Under the pieces are notes generated by a model. That model was given only the letters and a program-made list of their open reading frames with translations, did no database searches and was not told the origin of the DNA. A stretch of DNA of 64,000 nucleotides from Caulobacteraceae bacterium PMMR1 (GTDB lineage: Bacteria; Pseudomonadota; Alphaproteobacteria; Caulobacterales; Caulobacteraceae), in assembly GCA_000733915.1 (NCBI GenBank), contig JPOM01000001.1, positions 558,001 through 622,000 on the forward strand, given 5' to 3'. How positions within the stretch are numbered: the stretch's first letter is position 1; every line of letters starts with the position of its first letter. Below are positions 55,928-64,000 of the stretch, piece by piece. The position numbers were made by a program, and so were the translations under genes.

Positions 55928-57082
55928 GTGAGCGCGCCCGGCGCAGAGGCGCCGCCTCCGCCCGAGGTGCTGGCCGCCATCCGCGCGCCCTTCGAGGCGT
56001 TCGGCGGCGCCTGGACCGACGCGCCGGTGCTGCAGCCCCTCGGCCGCCTGCTCGACCTCGCTGGCGAGGGCCTGCGTGCGCGCCTGTTCGTGGTGCAGGG
56101 CGAGGGCGCGGAGGAGCTGTGCCTGCGCCCTGACTTCACGATCCCGATCGCCGTCCAGCACCTCGCCTCGGGCGCGGCCGCGGGGCGCTACCTCTACCAG
56201 GGCAAGGCGTTTCGGGCCGCCCCCATAGGCTCCGGCCGGGCGGCGGAGTTCCTGCAGCTCGGCGTGGAGGTGCTGGGCGCTGACGACAGCAACCCGGCGC
56301 GGCAGGACGCGGCGCTGCTCGACCTCGCCTGGCGTGCGGCTTCGGCGGGCGGGCGTGACGACCTCCAGCTGGTGCTAGGCGACATCGGCCTCTTCGCCGC
56401 GTTCGTGCGCGCGCTGGGGCTCCCGGAGGCCATCGCGGCGCGTCTGATCCGCGCCTTCCCGAGCGAGCGCAACTTCCGGCTCGAGCTCGACCGCGCCCGG
56501 TCCGCGCCCGACTCCGCCCACGCATCGGGGCGGCTTGCAGACCTGCTCTCCGACCTGCCCGAGGGGGAGGCCTCCGGCGTGCTGGAAGAGCTTTGGCGGC
56601 TGGCCGGCATCCAGCCCGTGGGCGGGCGCGCGGCGGGCGAGATCGTGCACCGCCTGGCCGAGCGGGCCGCCGCCGCCCGGGGCCCGCGCCTGTCGGACGG
56701 GGAGGCGGACCTGATCTGGCGCTACTTCGAGATCGCCGACCGCCCCCGCGCGGCCCTGGACCGTGTCGAGCGCCTCGCCTACGAGGCCCGGGTGGAGTTT
56801 GACGTCCAGCTGCAGCCCTGGATCGCGCGGCTCCGCGCCCTGACCGAGGCCGGCATGCCCGAGGCCGCCCTGACCTTCGACACCGGCTTCGCCCGCCCGT
56901 TCGGCTATTACGACGGCCTGCTGTTCGAGGTGCGCTCCCGCGCGCTCGGCGACGAGCAGCCGGTGGCGGCCGGCGGGCGCTACGACGGCCTGATCGCCCG
57001 GCTCGGCGGACCGGCGGAGGGGGCGCGCGCGGTCGGCTGCATGGTGCGCCCCGGTCGCGCCTGGGCCGGAGGCCGGCGATGA
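55928..57082 (+). CDS. hisZ: ATP phosphoribosyltransferase regulatory subunit HisZ
   Basis: 384 residues, a HisS paralogue that lost tRNA charging and instead allosterically controls HisG, giving histidine feedback inhibition. It keeps the class II fold (LVVQGEGAEELCLRPDFTIP, FRAAPIGSGRAAEFLQLGVE, GFARPFGYYDGLLFEV), but lacks the full HisS anticodon domain. The start is GTG 55928 just after hisS. The stop overlaps the hisG start, so hisZ-hisG are coupled. HisZ usually accompanies a short HisG; here HisG is 323 residues. Confidence 0.93.
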   Translation: MSAPGAEAPPPPEVLAAIRAPFEAFGGAWTDAPVLQPLGRLLDLAGEGLRARLFVVQGEGAEELCLRPDFTIPIAVQHLASGAAAGRYLYQGKAFRAAPIGSGRAAEFLQLGVEVLGADDSNPARQDAALLDLAWRAASAGGRDDLQLVLGDIGLFAAFVRALGLPEAIAARLIRAFPSERNFRLELDRARSAPDSAHASGRLADLLSDLPEGEASGVLEELWRLAGIQPVGGRAAGEIVHRLAERAAAARGPRLSDGEADLIWRYFEIADRPRAALDRVERLAYEARVEFDVQLQPWIARLRALTEAGMPEAALTFDTGFARPFGYYDGLLFEVRSRALGDEQPVAAGGRYDGLIARLGGPAEGARAVGCMVRPGRAWAGGRR

Positions 57083-58050
57083 GCCTCATCCTGGCGATCC
57101 CGTCCAAGGGGCGGCTGAAGGAGCAGGCCGAGGGCTGGCTCGCAGACGCCGGCTTTCGCCTGGAGGTCGACGGGGGCGAGCGCGGCTATCGCGCGGCCGT
57201 GGCCGGCCTGCCGGGCGCGGAGGTGCGGCTGCTCTCGGCCGGCGACATTGCTGCGGCGGTGGACGGCGGCGAGGCGCATCTGGGGGTCACGGGCGAGGAC
57301 CTGCTGCGCGAGCGCCCGGCCGGCGTGGACGCGCGCGTCATGCTGCTGCGCGCCCTGGGCTTTGGCCGCGCAGACCTGGTGGTGGCCGCGCCGCAGAGCT
57401 GGATCGACGTGGAGACCATGGCGGACGTGGACGAGGTCGCGCACCTCTACCTCGCCCGCACCGGCCGCAGGCTCAGGGTGGCGACCAAGTACGGGGCCCA
57501 GACGCGGGCCTTCTTCGCCGCCAAGGGGGTTGCGGACTACCGCATCGTGGACTCCTCCGGCGCCACAGAGGGCGCGCCCGCGGCGGGGGCGGCGGAGCTG
57601 GTCGTGGACATCACCACCACGGGCGCGACGCTCGCCGCCAACGGGCTGAAGGTGCTGTCCGACGGCGTCATCCTGAAAAGCCAGGCCCAGCTCGCCGCGT
57701 CCCTGACCGCGACCTGGTCCGCCGAGGCGCTGGCGGGGGCGCGGCGGCTGCTGTCGGTGGTGGAAGCCAAGGCGCGGGCGGGAGACCTGGCTTCGCTGCG
57801 CTGGCCCCCCGAACAGGACGCGGCGGCGGAAGCGGTCATGGCCCCCTGGCTCGAGCGCGGGGCCAGCCGCCGCGCCGACGGCCTGCTGATCGCCCGCGCC
57901 GACCTGTTCGAGGCCGCCGCCGCCCTGGCCGAGGCCGGGGTGGGCTCGGTCAGCGTGACCCGCCCCGACTACGTCTTCGAGGCGAGCTGCGCCCCCATCG
58001 ACGCGCTCGAGGCGCGGCTGGGCCGGTCCCCTACTCCCCTACGATCTTGA
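57079..58050 (+). CDS. hisG: ATP phosphoribosyltransferase HisG (323 residues)
   Basis: The first enzyme of histidine synthesis, joining PRPP to ATP. The N-terminal part (LAIPSKGRLKEQAEGWLAD) and the PRPP-binding ELVVDITTTGATLAANGLKV are clear. The C-terminal 105 residues (from about 218) go beyond the short catalytic form and include SVSVTRPDYVFEASCAPIDA. HisZ is encoded just upstream, so the extra domain is unexpected on the simple rule of short-HisG with HisZ. It ends in a 20-bp convergent overlap with the membrane protein gene. Confidence 0.93.
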   Translation: MSLILAIPSKGRLKEQAEGWLADAGFRLEVDGGERGYRAAVAGLPGAEVRLLSAGDIAAAVDGGEAHLGVTGEDLLRERPAGVDARVMLLRALGFGRADLVVAAPQSWIDVETMADVDEVAHLYLARTGRRLRVATKYGAQTRAFFAAKGVADYRIVDSSGATEGAPAAGAAELVVDITTTGATLAANGLKVLSDGVILKSQAQLAASLTATWSAEALAGARRLLSVVEAKARAGDLASLRWPPEQDAAAEAVMAPWLERGASRRADGLLIARADLFEAAAALAEAGVGSVSVTRPDYVFEASCAPIDALEARLGRSPTPLRS

Positions 58051-59860
58051 AGACGCGGATCGGGGCGTCCTCGTCGTTCTCGAGCTCCAGCCAGTCGGGC
58101 CAGTCGCCCCGATCGAGCACCGCCTGCAGCGAGTTGGGCGCCAGGCCGTCGCGATCCACGTGGTTGGCGTGGCGGCGGCATTCCAGGACGTAGGTCACCC
58201 TGAGCCTGCGGGCCAGGGCATAGGCCCCGTCCGGCCCTGGATCGTCCGCATCGGCGACCAGCACGTGGCGCGCCTGCAGGATGCCCCAGCTCATGCGGTG
58301 GTAGGGCGCGCTCATGCTGGAGCTCGGGGTCAGCGCCGTCACGAACGGGCCAAGGTCGATCTCCGACAGGGTCGTGCCCGCGGGCAGCCGGGCCAGGTCG
58401 CGGTAGGAGGCGCTGTCGTAGCAATAGTCCGGCGGATCGGGCCGGGGCTTGCGGGCGCCGGGCTTGGGCGCGGGCTTCTGGGTCGCCATGAGACCCAGGC
58501 CCGTGGCCGTCATCGGCTGGGCGATGGCGCCGGCCAGCACGACGGCGAAGAGGCCGCCCCGGGCGTAGCGATGCTGGACCAGGGCCGCGGCCGCCGCCCC
58601 GATCGGCGCCACCGCCAGCCAGTCGGCGTAATAGGCCATGCGGTTGGACAGGAACCCCGCCACGGTCGTGGCCAGCAGCACGGCGCCGAACAGCAGCCAG
58701 CCCTGGTCGCGCCTCACGTCTCGCCGCACCGCCAGCAGCCCCCAGGCGAGGCAGCCCAGCACGGCGGGCACCCCCAGCGCCAGGGCGTTCTCAGGCTCCC
58801 GCTTGAACATGACCCAGAGCGGGCGGACTTCCTGCACGTGGTCGAGCCAGAACGGCCGCACGGCGGGATCGACGTCGGCGAAGATGCCGTGCAGGCAGTT
58901 GGGGTCGAGCTTGACGTAGGCCGCCGCGGCCAGCGCGCCTCCGAGCGACAGGGCCCCCAGGCGCCAGGGCAAGGCGCGGCGCTCGGTCAGGCGGGCCGCC
59001 AACACTAGCGCGCCGGACGCGACGGCGATCCCGCCCACCAGGTTCAGCGCCATGGCGTCGCAGGCCGAGACGCTCCAACGCCAGGGCGGCGTCTGCAGGC
59101 AGAAGGCGCTGAGGGTGCTCAGCCCCAGCGTCGCCCCGTAGGTCTCCAGCCGGCGCGCCTCCTTGGGATCGAAGGCGAAGGCGAGCGCAAATGCGGCGCC
59201 CACCAGGACGTCGAAGGCCAGCGCCTCCAGGCCGATGGCCAGGCCCACGCCGGTGGCGAGGCCCGCGAGCGCCGCGCCGCGCACGCTCGGCCCCCGGAGG
59301 CAGCCGCCCAGCAGCGCTAGCATGGCCAGCACGATCTGCACATCGTGGTGGTCGATGCGCCCGGGGCGGAACTGATCGCCGAGCTTGGTGGTGGTGACCA
59401 GGCAGAGGGCGGCGATCAGGACCGCCGCCCCCGCCGTGTCGCGCCGCCGCGCCGGCCCCTCCGCGAGGCGGCGGGTCAGCAGCAGGGCGGCGATGCACGC
59501 GGGGACCAGCCACAGCATCGGCCAGAGAAAGCGCGTCAGCCACTCCGCCCGGCTCTCCGGCATGACGAGGCGGAACAGCCCCATCATGGCCGCGATGCCG
59601 CCGTCGAGCAGGCGCGACCAGTGCATGTAGACGCCCATCGGCGGCTGGAAGCGGACGATCCGCTGGTCCCACCAGCCCTGGCCGTGCAGCAGCGCCCTGG
59701 CCATCATCAGGCGGGTGGCGTCGTCGGTGTCGCCGAGCCCGGCCGACAGGAATTTGCCGTCCTGCCATCCCATGATACAGGCCATGATCAGCGCCGCGGC
59801 CAGGGCGGTCAGGACCAGCCGGCGGTCGGGCGCAAGATCGGGCGCGGCGGGCAGCTTCAT
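58031..59860 (-). CDS. GT-C-like integral membrane protein
   Basis: 609 residues with about twelve membrane helices. Near the first loop the motif GDTDDATRLMMARALLHGQG and then MHWSRLLDGG resemble the DxD-containing loop 1 of GT-C glycosyltransferases (lipid-phosphate-sugar donors). A C-terminal soluble part of about 130 residues holds a Cys and a His (LECRRHANHVDRDG). The likely role is transfer of a sugar from a polyprenyl carrier, with GtrA and the UGM-like gene nearby; no activity is proven. ATG 59860. Confidence 0.75.
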   Translation of the reverse strand: MKLPAAPDLAPDRRLVLTALAAALIMACIMGWQDGKFLSAGLGDTDDATRLMMARALLHGQGWWDQRIVRFQPPMGVYMHWSRLLDGGIAAMMGLFRLVMPESRAEWLTRFLWPMLWLVPACIAALLLTRRLAEGPARRRDTAGAAVLIAALCLVTTTKLGDQFRPGRIDHHDVQIVLAMLALLGGCLRGPSVRGAALAGLATGVGLAIGLEALAFDVLVGAAFALAFAFDPKEARRLETYGATLGLSTLSAFCLQTPPWRWSVSACDAMALNLVGGIAVASGALVLAARLTERRALPWRLGALSLGGALAAAAYVKLDPNCLHGIFADVDPAVRPFWLDHVQEVRPLWVMFKREPENALALGVPAVLGCLAWGLLAVRRDVRRDQGWLLFGAVLLATTVAGFLSNRMAYYADWLAVAPIGAAAAALVQHRYARGGLFAVVLAGAIAQPMTATGLGLMATQKPAPKPGARKPRPDPPDYCYDSASYRDLARLPAGTTLSEIDLGPFVTALTPSSSMSAPYHRMSWGILQARHVLVADADDPGPDGAYALARRLRVTYVLECRRHANHVDRDGLAPNSLQAVLDRGDWPDWLELENDEDAPIRVFKIVGE

Positions 59861-60021
59861 CCTGGGTTCCGGAGCATGAGGCGGGACATCGGCGCGACGA
59901 CGGGTCGCGCCATCCGCCCCCCTATAGGCGAGAGCGGCGAATTGCGCTTTACGGCGTCTAAAGTTGTCTACACGAGGTTCAGCGTGATGCGGCGGTCCTG
60001 CCGCGCCTGCGGGAGCGCGGT

Positions 60022-60561
60022 ATGATGTCCCTGCCCGCCCGAGTGCAAGCCCGGATCCACGCCCGAGTGCAGGCCGAGGTGCGGACCGTCAGGTCCCGCC
60101 TTGCGCCGCTGCTCGCCCCCGTCTTGGCGCGGGCGCCCAGGTCGCTGATCCGATTCCTCTCCGTCGGCGTGTTCGGCCTGGCGGTCGACCTGATCGTGCT
60201 GGAGACGGCCGAGCGGCTGGGTGCGGACAAGACGGTCGCGCGCGCCGTGTCGCTCAGCGTCGCCACCGCCGCGACCTGGATCTTGAACCGGCGCGTGACC
60301 TTCGCCGCCTCGGGCCGGCGCGCCCATGCCGAGGTCGCGCGCTATGTGGCCGTCGCCGCCGTCGCCCAAGGGGTGAACTACCTCGTGTTCCTGGGCGTGC
60401 TCGCCGCGGACCCGCACCTTTGGCACCCCGCCGCCGCCGTGATCGGCGCGGTCGTCGCCACCCTTTTTTCCTACACCGGCCAGCGCTTCTTCACCTTCGC
60501 GCCCGCGAAGGCGGAGCCGGCCGAAGACCCCAAGCCATGCACACCGACACCGACGTTCTGA
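60022..60561 (+). CDS. GtrA-family membrane protein
   Basis: 179 residues, four predicted membrane helices in the GtrA-like pattern (FLSVGVFGLAVDLIVLETAE, then ATWILNRRVTFA, and GQRFFTFA near the end). GtrA proteins help move polyprenyl-linked sugars across the inner membrane. The first 45 residues are an extra, basic, low-complexity tail with ARVQA repeats. Alternative start ATG 60025. The stop overlaps the next gene by 25 bp. Confidence 0.85.
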   Translation: MMSLPARVQARIHARVQAEVRTVRSRLAPLLAPVLARAPRSLIRFLSVGVFGLAVDLIVLETAERLGADKTVARAVSLSVATAATWILNRRVTFAASGRRAHAEVARYVAVAAVAQGVNYLVFLGVLAADPHLWHPAAAVIGAVVATLFSYTGQRFFTFAPAKAEPAEDPKPCTPTPTF

Positions 60562-62048
60562 TCATCGGCGCAGGCCCCGCGGGCCTCACATCCAGCTATC
60601 TGCTCACCAAGGCGGGCAAGCGCGTGCATGTGATCGAGCGCGATCCCGTCTATGTGGGCGGGATCAGCCGCACGGTGGCGTACAAGGGCTTCCACTTCGA
60701 CATTGGCGGCCATCGCTTCTTCTCCAAGAGCCGGGAAGTGGTGCAGCTCTGGGACGAGCTGCTGCCGGACGATTTCATCGACCGGCCGCGCCTGTCGCGC
60801 ATCTATTACGGCGGCAAGTACTATGCCTATCCGCTGAAGGCGTTCGAGGCGCTGATGAACCTTGGCGTCTTTACCTCGACGCTTTGCATGGCGTCTTATG
60901 CTTGGGCCAAGGCGTTCCCGGTGCGCGATCCTAAGAACTTCCATCAGTGGGTCCGCAACCAGTTCGGCGAGAAGCTGTTCTCGATCTTCTTCCGCACCTA
61001 CACCGAGAAGGTGTGGGGCATGAGTTGCGACGACATCTCGGCGGACTGGGCGGCGCAGCGCATCAAGGGGCTGAGCCTGACCGCGGCGGTGATCGACGGC
61101 CTGAAGCGCTCGCTGAAGCTGAACCGCGCCCCGGCGGCCAAGCTCGGCGAGAGCGGCGGGGTCAAGACGCTGCTGGAGAGCTTTCGCTATCCCCGCAAGG
61201 GCCCCGGCATGATGTGGGAGGCCGCCGCCGCCAAGACGCGGGCCCAGGGCGGCGTGATCCGGATGGGGCACAGCCTGAAGTCCCTGCGCTTCGACGCGGC
61301 GAACGCGGTCTGGACGGTGGAGGCGGTCGCTCAGGACGGGACGGTGGAGACCACCACCGCCCGCCACGTCATCTCCTCCGCGCCGATCACCGAGCTGGTT
61401 TCGGCGCTTCAGCCCGCCCCGCGCTGCCAGAACGCCGCGGCGCAGCTGAAGTATCGCGACTTCATCACCGTCGCCCTGATCACCAGGGCGGGCAAGGTCT
61501 TCCCCGACAACTGGATCTACATCCATGACCCGTCCGTGAAGGTCGGGCGGATCCAGAACTTCCTGTCCTGGTCGCCGGAGATGGCGCCGGAGGGCTACGC
61601 CTGCCTGGGGCTCGAGTACTTCTGCTTTGAGGGCGACGGGCTTTGGACCTCGCCGGACGCCGAGCTGATCGAGCTCGCCAAGCGCGAGATCGGCCAGATC
61701 GGCCTGATCTCGCCGGACGACGTGGTCGACGCCGCCGTCGTGCGCCAGCCCAAGGCCTATCCGGTCTATGACGATCTTTATGCCCAGCACGTCGAGGCCG
61801 TGCGCGCCGAGTTCGACCAGGTCTATCCGACGCTGCACCTGGTCGGGCGCAACGGCATGCACAAGTACAACAACCAGGACCACGCCATGATGACCGCCAT
61901 GCTGACGGTCCAGAACATCCTGGCGGGCGAGAGGCTCTACGACGTGTGGTCGGTGAACGAGGACGCCGAGTACACCGAATCCGGCGTGTCCGGCGCCGAG
62001 GAGGCGCTGAAGAGCGTGCGCCTGGTGCCCCGCAGGGTCGCCGCCTAG
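60537..62048 (+). CDS. NAD(P)/FAD oxidoreductase, UDP-galactopyranose mutase-like
   Basis: 503 residues. The FAD motif IIGAGPAGLTSSYLLT lies near the N-terminus, then GGISRTVAYKGFHFDIGGHR with the GGH that UGM-type flavoproteins use, and RVRVQTYKKVWGMSC-like segment (FRTYTEKVWGMSCDDISADW). The C-terminal HLVGRNGMHKYNNQDHAMMT closes the FAD site. It probably acts on a nucleotide- or lipid-linked sugar, but the exact substrate is unclear. It overlaps the GtrA gene by 25 bp, so both are cotranscribed. Confidence 0.85.
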   Translation: MHTDTDVLIIGAGPAGLTSSYLLTKAGKRVHVIERDPVYVGGISRTVAYKGFHFDIGGHRFFSKSREVVQLWDELLPDDFIDRPRLSRIYYGGKYYAYPLKAFEALMNLGVFTSTLCMASYAWAKAFPVRDPKNFHQWVRNQFGEKLFSIFFRTYTEKVWGMSCDDISADWAAQRIKGLSLTAAVIDGLKRSLKLNRAPAAKLGESGGVKTLLESFRYPRKGPGMMWEAAAAKTRAQGGVIRMGHSLKSLRFDAANAVWTVEAVAQDGTVETTTARHVISSAPITELVSALQPAPRCQNAAAQLKYRDFITVALITRAGKVFPDNWIYIHDPSVKVGRIQNFLSWSPEMAPEGYACLGLEYFCFEGDGLWTSPDAELIELAKREIGQIGLISPDDVVDAAVVRQPKAYPVYDDLYAQHVEAVRAEFDQVYPTLHLVGRNGMHKYNNQDHAMMTAMLTVQNILAGERLYDVWSVNEDAEYTESGVSGAEEALKSVRLVPRRVAA

Positions 62049-62055
62049 CCTAGCC

Positions 62056-62574
62056 TCAGATCAACCGCGTCTGGGGCTGGAGGAAGGCCGCGCCCTCGTG
62101 GCGGAGCAGCCAGGTCTTGTTGGGCAGGCCGCCGCCATAGCCGGTCAGCGCGCCATTGGCCCCGATGACGCGGTGGCAGGGCACGACGATAGCGATGGGA
62201 TTGGCCCCGGTCGCCAGACCCACCGCGCGCCTGGCGTTCGGCTTGCCAAGGCGCGCGGCCAGAACGCCATAGCTCTCGGTCCGGCCGGGCGGGATGTCGC
62301 GCAGGGCCGTCCAGACGGCCTTCTGGAACCCTGTGCCGGTCGCGTCGGTCGCGAGCGCCTCCAGCGCAGTCAGCTCGCCGTCGAAATAGGCGGTGAGGGC
62401 CTCGCGCACCAGCTCGGGCGGCGGCCCCTCGCGGGTTTCAGCGTCGCCCAGCGCGCGGGCGAGATAGCGCTCGGTGAAGCCGTCGAAGAGCAGGGCCTTC
62501 AGCCGGGCCGCCGGATCCGTCGCCAGGGTCAGGGCCCCGAGCGGCGAGGCGAAGCGGGCCAGCGTCAGGGTCAT
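62056..62574 (-). CDS. ogt: Methylated-DNA-[protein]-cysteine S-methyltransferase
   Basis: 172 residues. The suicidal DNA repair enzyme that removes alkyl groups from O6-guanine. The active-site motif is IVVPCHRVIGANGALTGYGG with the acceptor Cys, and the helix-turn-helix is in FQKAVWTALRDIPPGRTESYG. The stop codon of an 11-residue leader ORF (62571-62606) overlaps its ATG (ATGA), so its translation is probably coupled to that leader. Confidence 0.94.
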   Translation of the reverse strand: MTLTLARFASPLGALTLATDPAARLKALLFDGFTERYLARALGDAETREGPPPELVREALTAYFDGELTALEALATDATGTGFQKAVWTALRDIPPGRTESYGVLAARLGKPNARRAVGLATGANPIAIVVPCHRVIGANGALTGYGGGLPNKTWLLRHEGAAFLQPQTRLI

Positions 62575-62606
62575 GCGATCAGGGCGTAACGGGTCGGCGT
62601 GTCCAT
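62571..62606 (-). CDS. 11-residue leader peptide upstream of ogt
   Basis: ATG 62606 opens a frame coding for MDTPTRYALIA and a TGA that overlaps the ogt ATG (ATGA). GGAGGGG ends 9 bases before the ATG. The ogt start itself has no Shine-Dalgarno, since the site before it is inside the leader. Its arrangement resembles a translationally coupled leader ORF. It has no known function. Confidence 0.45.
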   Translation of the reverse strand: MDTPTRYALIA

Positions 62607-62752
62607 GATGTTGTTCCCCTCCAATGGAACGGGTGGAACCTTAGCTGCGCTCCTGTGGCCCCTTAGTGACGCGATTACGCCCCAACTTGGCCCGGCCTCA
62701 CGTGGAACATACAAAGAACGCTGCTGGACCGCAAGGGCGACCCGCGGCGGCC

Positions 62753-62947
62753 TCAGCCCAGCTTCTCCGGCGCGATCCGCGCCCGTCGGCTCGGCAGCTC
62801 CGCCATCAGCCGCGCGCGCTCCTCCTCGGTGAAGGCCGTCCATCCCGCGATCTCGCGGAGCGTGCGAAAGCAGCCGAGGCACAGGCCGCTCTCTGCGTCC
62901 ACCACGCAGACCTTGACGCAGGGGGTCGCGATGCTGGGGCTGGGCAT
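62753..62947 (-). CDS. DUF1289 domain protein
   Basis: 64 residues with the DUF1289 motif [19 protein letters not shown], whose cysteines (CxxxC...CxxC) probably bind a metal, followed by [19 protein letters not shown]. The family is small and without a known role; in many alphaproteobacteria it is encoded near thioesterases, as here (4 bp after the next gene's stop). The end fits normally. Confidence 0.85.
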   Translation of the reverse strand: MPSPSIATPCVKVCVVDAESGLCLGCFRTLREIAGWTAFTEEERARLMAELPSRRARIAPEKLG

Positions 62948-62951
62948 GGGC

Positions 62952-63410
62952 TCAGCGCGCCTCCTCGGGAAGGGCGTAGGCGACCGTCGCCTGGGCCGCA
63001 GGGCGCTCGGGCCCGCTTTCGGTCCAAAGACGCACGTCGGCGGTGGCGATGCGCCGCCCGAGCCGCAGCAGCCGAGCCTCGGCCACGATCGGCGCCGGCC
63101 GCGCCGGCTTCAGGAAGTGCATGGTCAGCGAGGTCGTGACCGCCATCGCCACCTCCCCCACATGCGCTAGGACCAAGGCGTAGGTCGCCGCATCCGCCAG
63201 CCCCATGAGCGTGGGGCCGGAAACGACCCCGCCGGGGCGCAGCAGCCGGTCGGAGAACGGCTGGACGAGGCGCACGCGACCGGGCTCGGCCTCCGTCACC
63301 TCGCCGCGGGCGCCAGGCTCGGCGAGCGGAAAGGCGCGCGTCAGGAAGGCGTTCAGCTGCGCCACGTCCAGGCGCAGACGGTCGGACGAGGGCGGAGGGG
63401 GCGCGCTCAT
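62952..63410 (-). CDS. PaaI-family thioesterase
   Basis: 152 residues, a hot-dog fold. The typical [20 protein letters not shown] and the substrate-contact [21 protein letters not shown] motif are present, with the conserved Asp in LADAATY. It probably hydrolyses an acyl- or aryl-CoA. The ATG at 63410 lies 60 bp from the CHAP gene end. DUF1289 lies immediately downstream. Confidence 0.85.
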   Translation of the reverse strand: MSAPPPPSSDRLRLDVAQLNAFLTRAFPLAEPGARGEVTEAEPGRVRLVQPFSDRLLRPGGVVSGPTLMGLADAATYALVLAHVGEVAMAVTTSLTMHFLKPARPAPIVAEARLLRLGRRIATADVRLWTESGPERPAAQATVAYALPEEAR

Positions 63411-63470
63411 GTGGCTGGAGCGCTTAGCAGGGTCGGGGCCCGGCCGCGAGCGGGCCGCGCCCGCTTAAGC

Positions 63471-64000
63471 TCAGTTCTGCTGGCCGCTCGCGGCCGAGGC
63501 GCTGGGCCCCAGCCCTACGGCGGCGGCGGCCTTGCCCGCCGCGTCCATCACCGCGTGGGCGGCGTTGGCGGCGATCTGCTGGGTCACGCCCTGCGCGCCC
63601 TTGTAGACGAAGCCGTAGGTGGGATAGACCGTGCCGCCGAGGTCGCGCGACGGGTTGTTCCAGACCTTCACCTGGCTCCAGTCGCCGTTGGGCGACACGT
63701 CCACGATGGTGACGTCCTTCTCGACCTTGCCCCGGCTTCCCTCGATCAGGGACCAGTTCGCGTGGGTCACTTGGATAATGCGGTCGGTCAGCACCTGGCT
63801 GACCACGGCGACGTGGCCGCGGGTCATGGGGCCGTAGGGCTTGAAGACCAGCACCGCGCCCGCCTCCGGGGTGTAGCCGCGGGCGTACTTGCCGACAGCC
63901 TTCTCCCACCAGGTCCAGGCGTCGCCGAAAATCTGGATGCCGGAGAAGACGCGCGCGAACTGGGCGCACTGCCAGCCGCTGCTCTTGGACGCGACCGGGG
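63471..64000 (-). CDS. CHAP-domain amidase-type protein (5' end beyond window)
   Basis: About 176 residues are present, cut at the window edge. The catalytic Cys is in SSGWQCAQFARVF, the His in RGHVAVVSQVL and an Asn in THANWSL, as in CHAP cysteine peptidases that cleave peptidoglycan. The C-terminus is an Ala/Ser-rich tail. No signal peptide can be seen, as the N-terminus is outside. Confidence 0.85.
   Translation of the reverse strand, partial: PVASKSSGWQCAQFARVFSGIQIFGDAWTWWEKAVGKYARGYTPEAGAVLVFKPYGPMTRGHVAVVSQVLTDRIIQVTHANWSLIEGSRGKVEKDVTIVDVSPNGDWSQVKVWNNPSRDLGGTVYPTYGFVYKGAQGVTQQIAANAAHAVMDAAGKAAAAVGLGPSASAASGQQN

Overview
The window is a stretch of very GC-rich (roughly 70%) bacterial chromosome with dense, mostly housekeeping genes. 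The gene set points to an alphaproteobacterium of the order Caulobacterales, perhaps Phenylobacterium-like. The evidence is a DivK/PleD pair that matches the Caulobacter cell-cycle proteins residue by residue at the key sites, a TipF-type flagellar polarity protein, a TadG-like Flp-pilus protein, the mreBCD-PBP2-rodA order, lptC-lptA-lptB, the HisS-HisZ-HisG trio and an Oar-like TonB receptor. The genus cannot be fixed from the sequence alone. I see no phage, insertion sequence, CRISPR array or rRNA. The only tRNA I found is tRNA-Leu(CAG).

Layout. 1-3.1 kb: tldD (cut by the window edge) and parE. 3.3-8.0 kb: a DUF4282 membrane protein, a broken GH10 xylanase / DUF3833-like / alpha-beta hydrolase operon, then tipF. 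8.1-10.2 kb: a CobW remnant, pleD and divK. 10.3-15.1 kb: a HAD-like protein, a cytochrome P450 and the LPS export genes lptB, lptA, lptC with an RNase D. 15.2-19.1 kb: tRNA-Leu, hslO, a GT4 glycosyltransferase and a FAD monooxygenase. 19.4-21.6 kb: ruvC-ruvA-ruvB. 22-24.8 kb: gyrA. 25-28.3 kb: rpsU, lgt, a MidA-type methyltransferase and pgeF. 28.2-30.6 kb: a coupled operon of a Coq4-like protein, a type III polyketide synthase and an isoprenylcysteine-methyltransferase-like protein. 30.7-33.8 kb: a decayed region with fragments of a sugar transferase, a polysaccharide deacetylase and a repeat protein, flanking an intact methyltransferase and a secreted protein. 33.9-39.9 kb: the rod-shape operon mreB-mreC-mreD-PBP2-rodA. 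40.1-43.5 kb: a TadG-like protein and ETF-ubiquinone oxidoreductase. 43.5-46.8 kb: a hybrid histidine kinase, an MBL hydrolase and a Blh-type phosphatase. 47.1-50.1 kb: a TonB receptor with a clear terminator. 50.3-53.3 kb: glyS and glyQ. 53.6-58.0 kb: an HNH nuclease, a coiled-coil protein, hisS, hisZ and hisG. 58.0-62.0 kb: a GT-C-like membrane protein, GtrA and a UGM-like flavoprotein. 62.0-64 kb: ogt with a leader peptide, DUF1289, a thioesterase and a CHAP protein cut by the window edge.

The best candidate for an undescribed system is the Coq4-like/type III PKS/ICMT-like operon. Coq4 carries out the C1 decarboxylation-hydroxylation step of ubiquinone synthesis, so its coupling to a PKS and an O-methyltransferase suggests a pathway that turns a PKS-made aromatic acid into a methylated quinol or quinone lipid. 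This is inference.

A caution: many genes carry single-base frameshifts, mostly in G/C runs. One of them is lgt, which is essential in Gram-negative bacteria, so several of the breaks are probably assembly errors. Where the damage goes further (nonsense codon, missing ends) I call pseudogenes.
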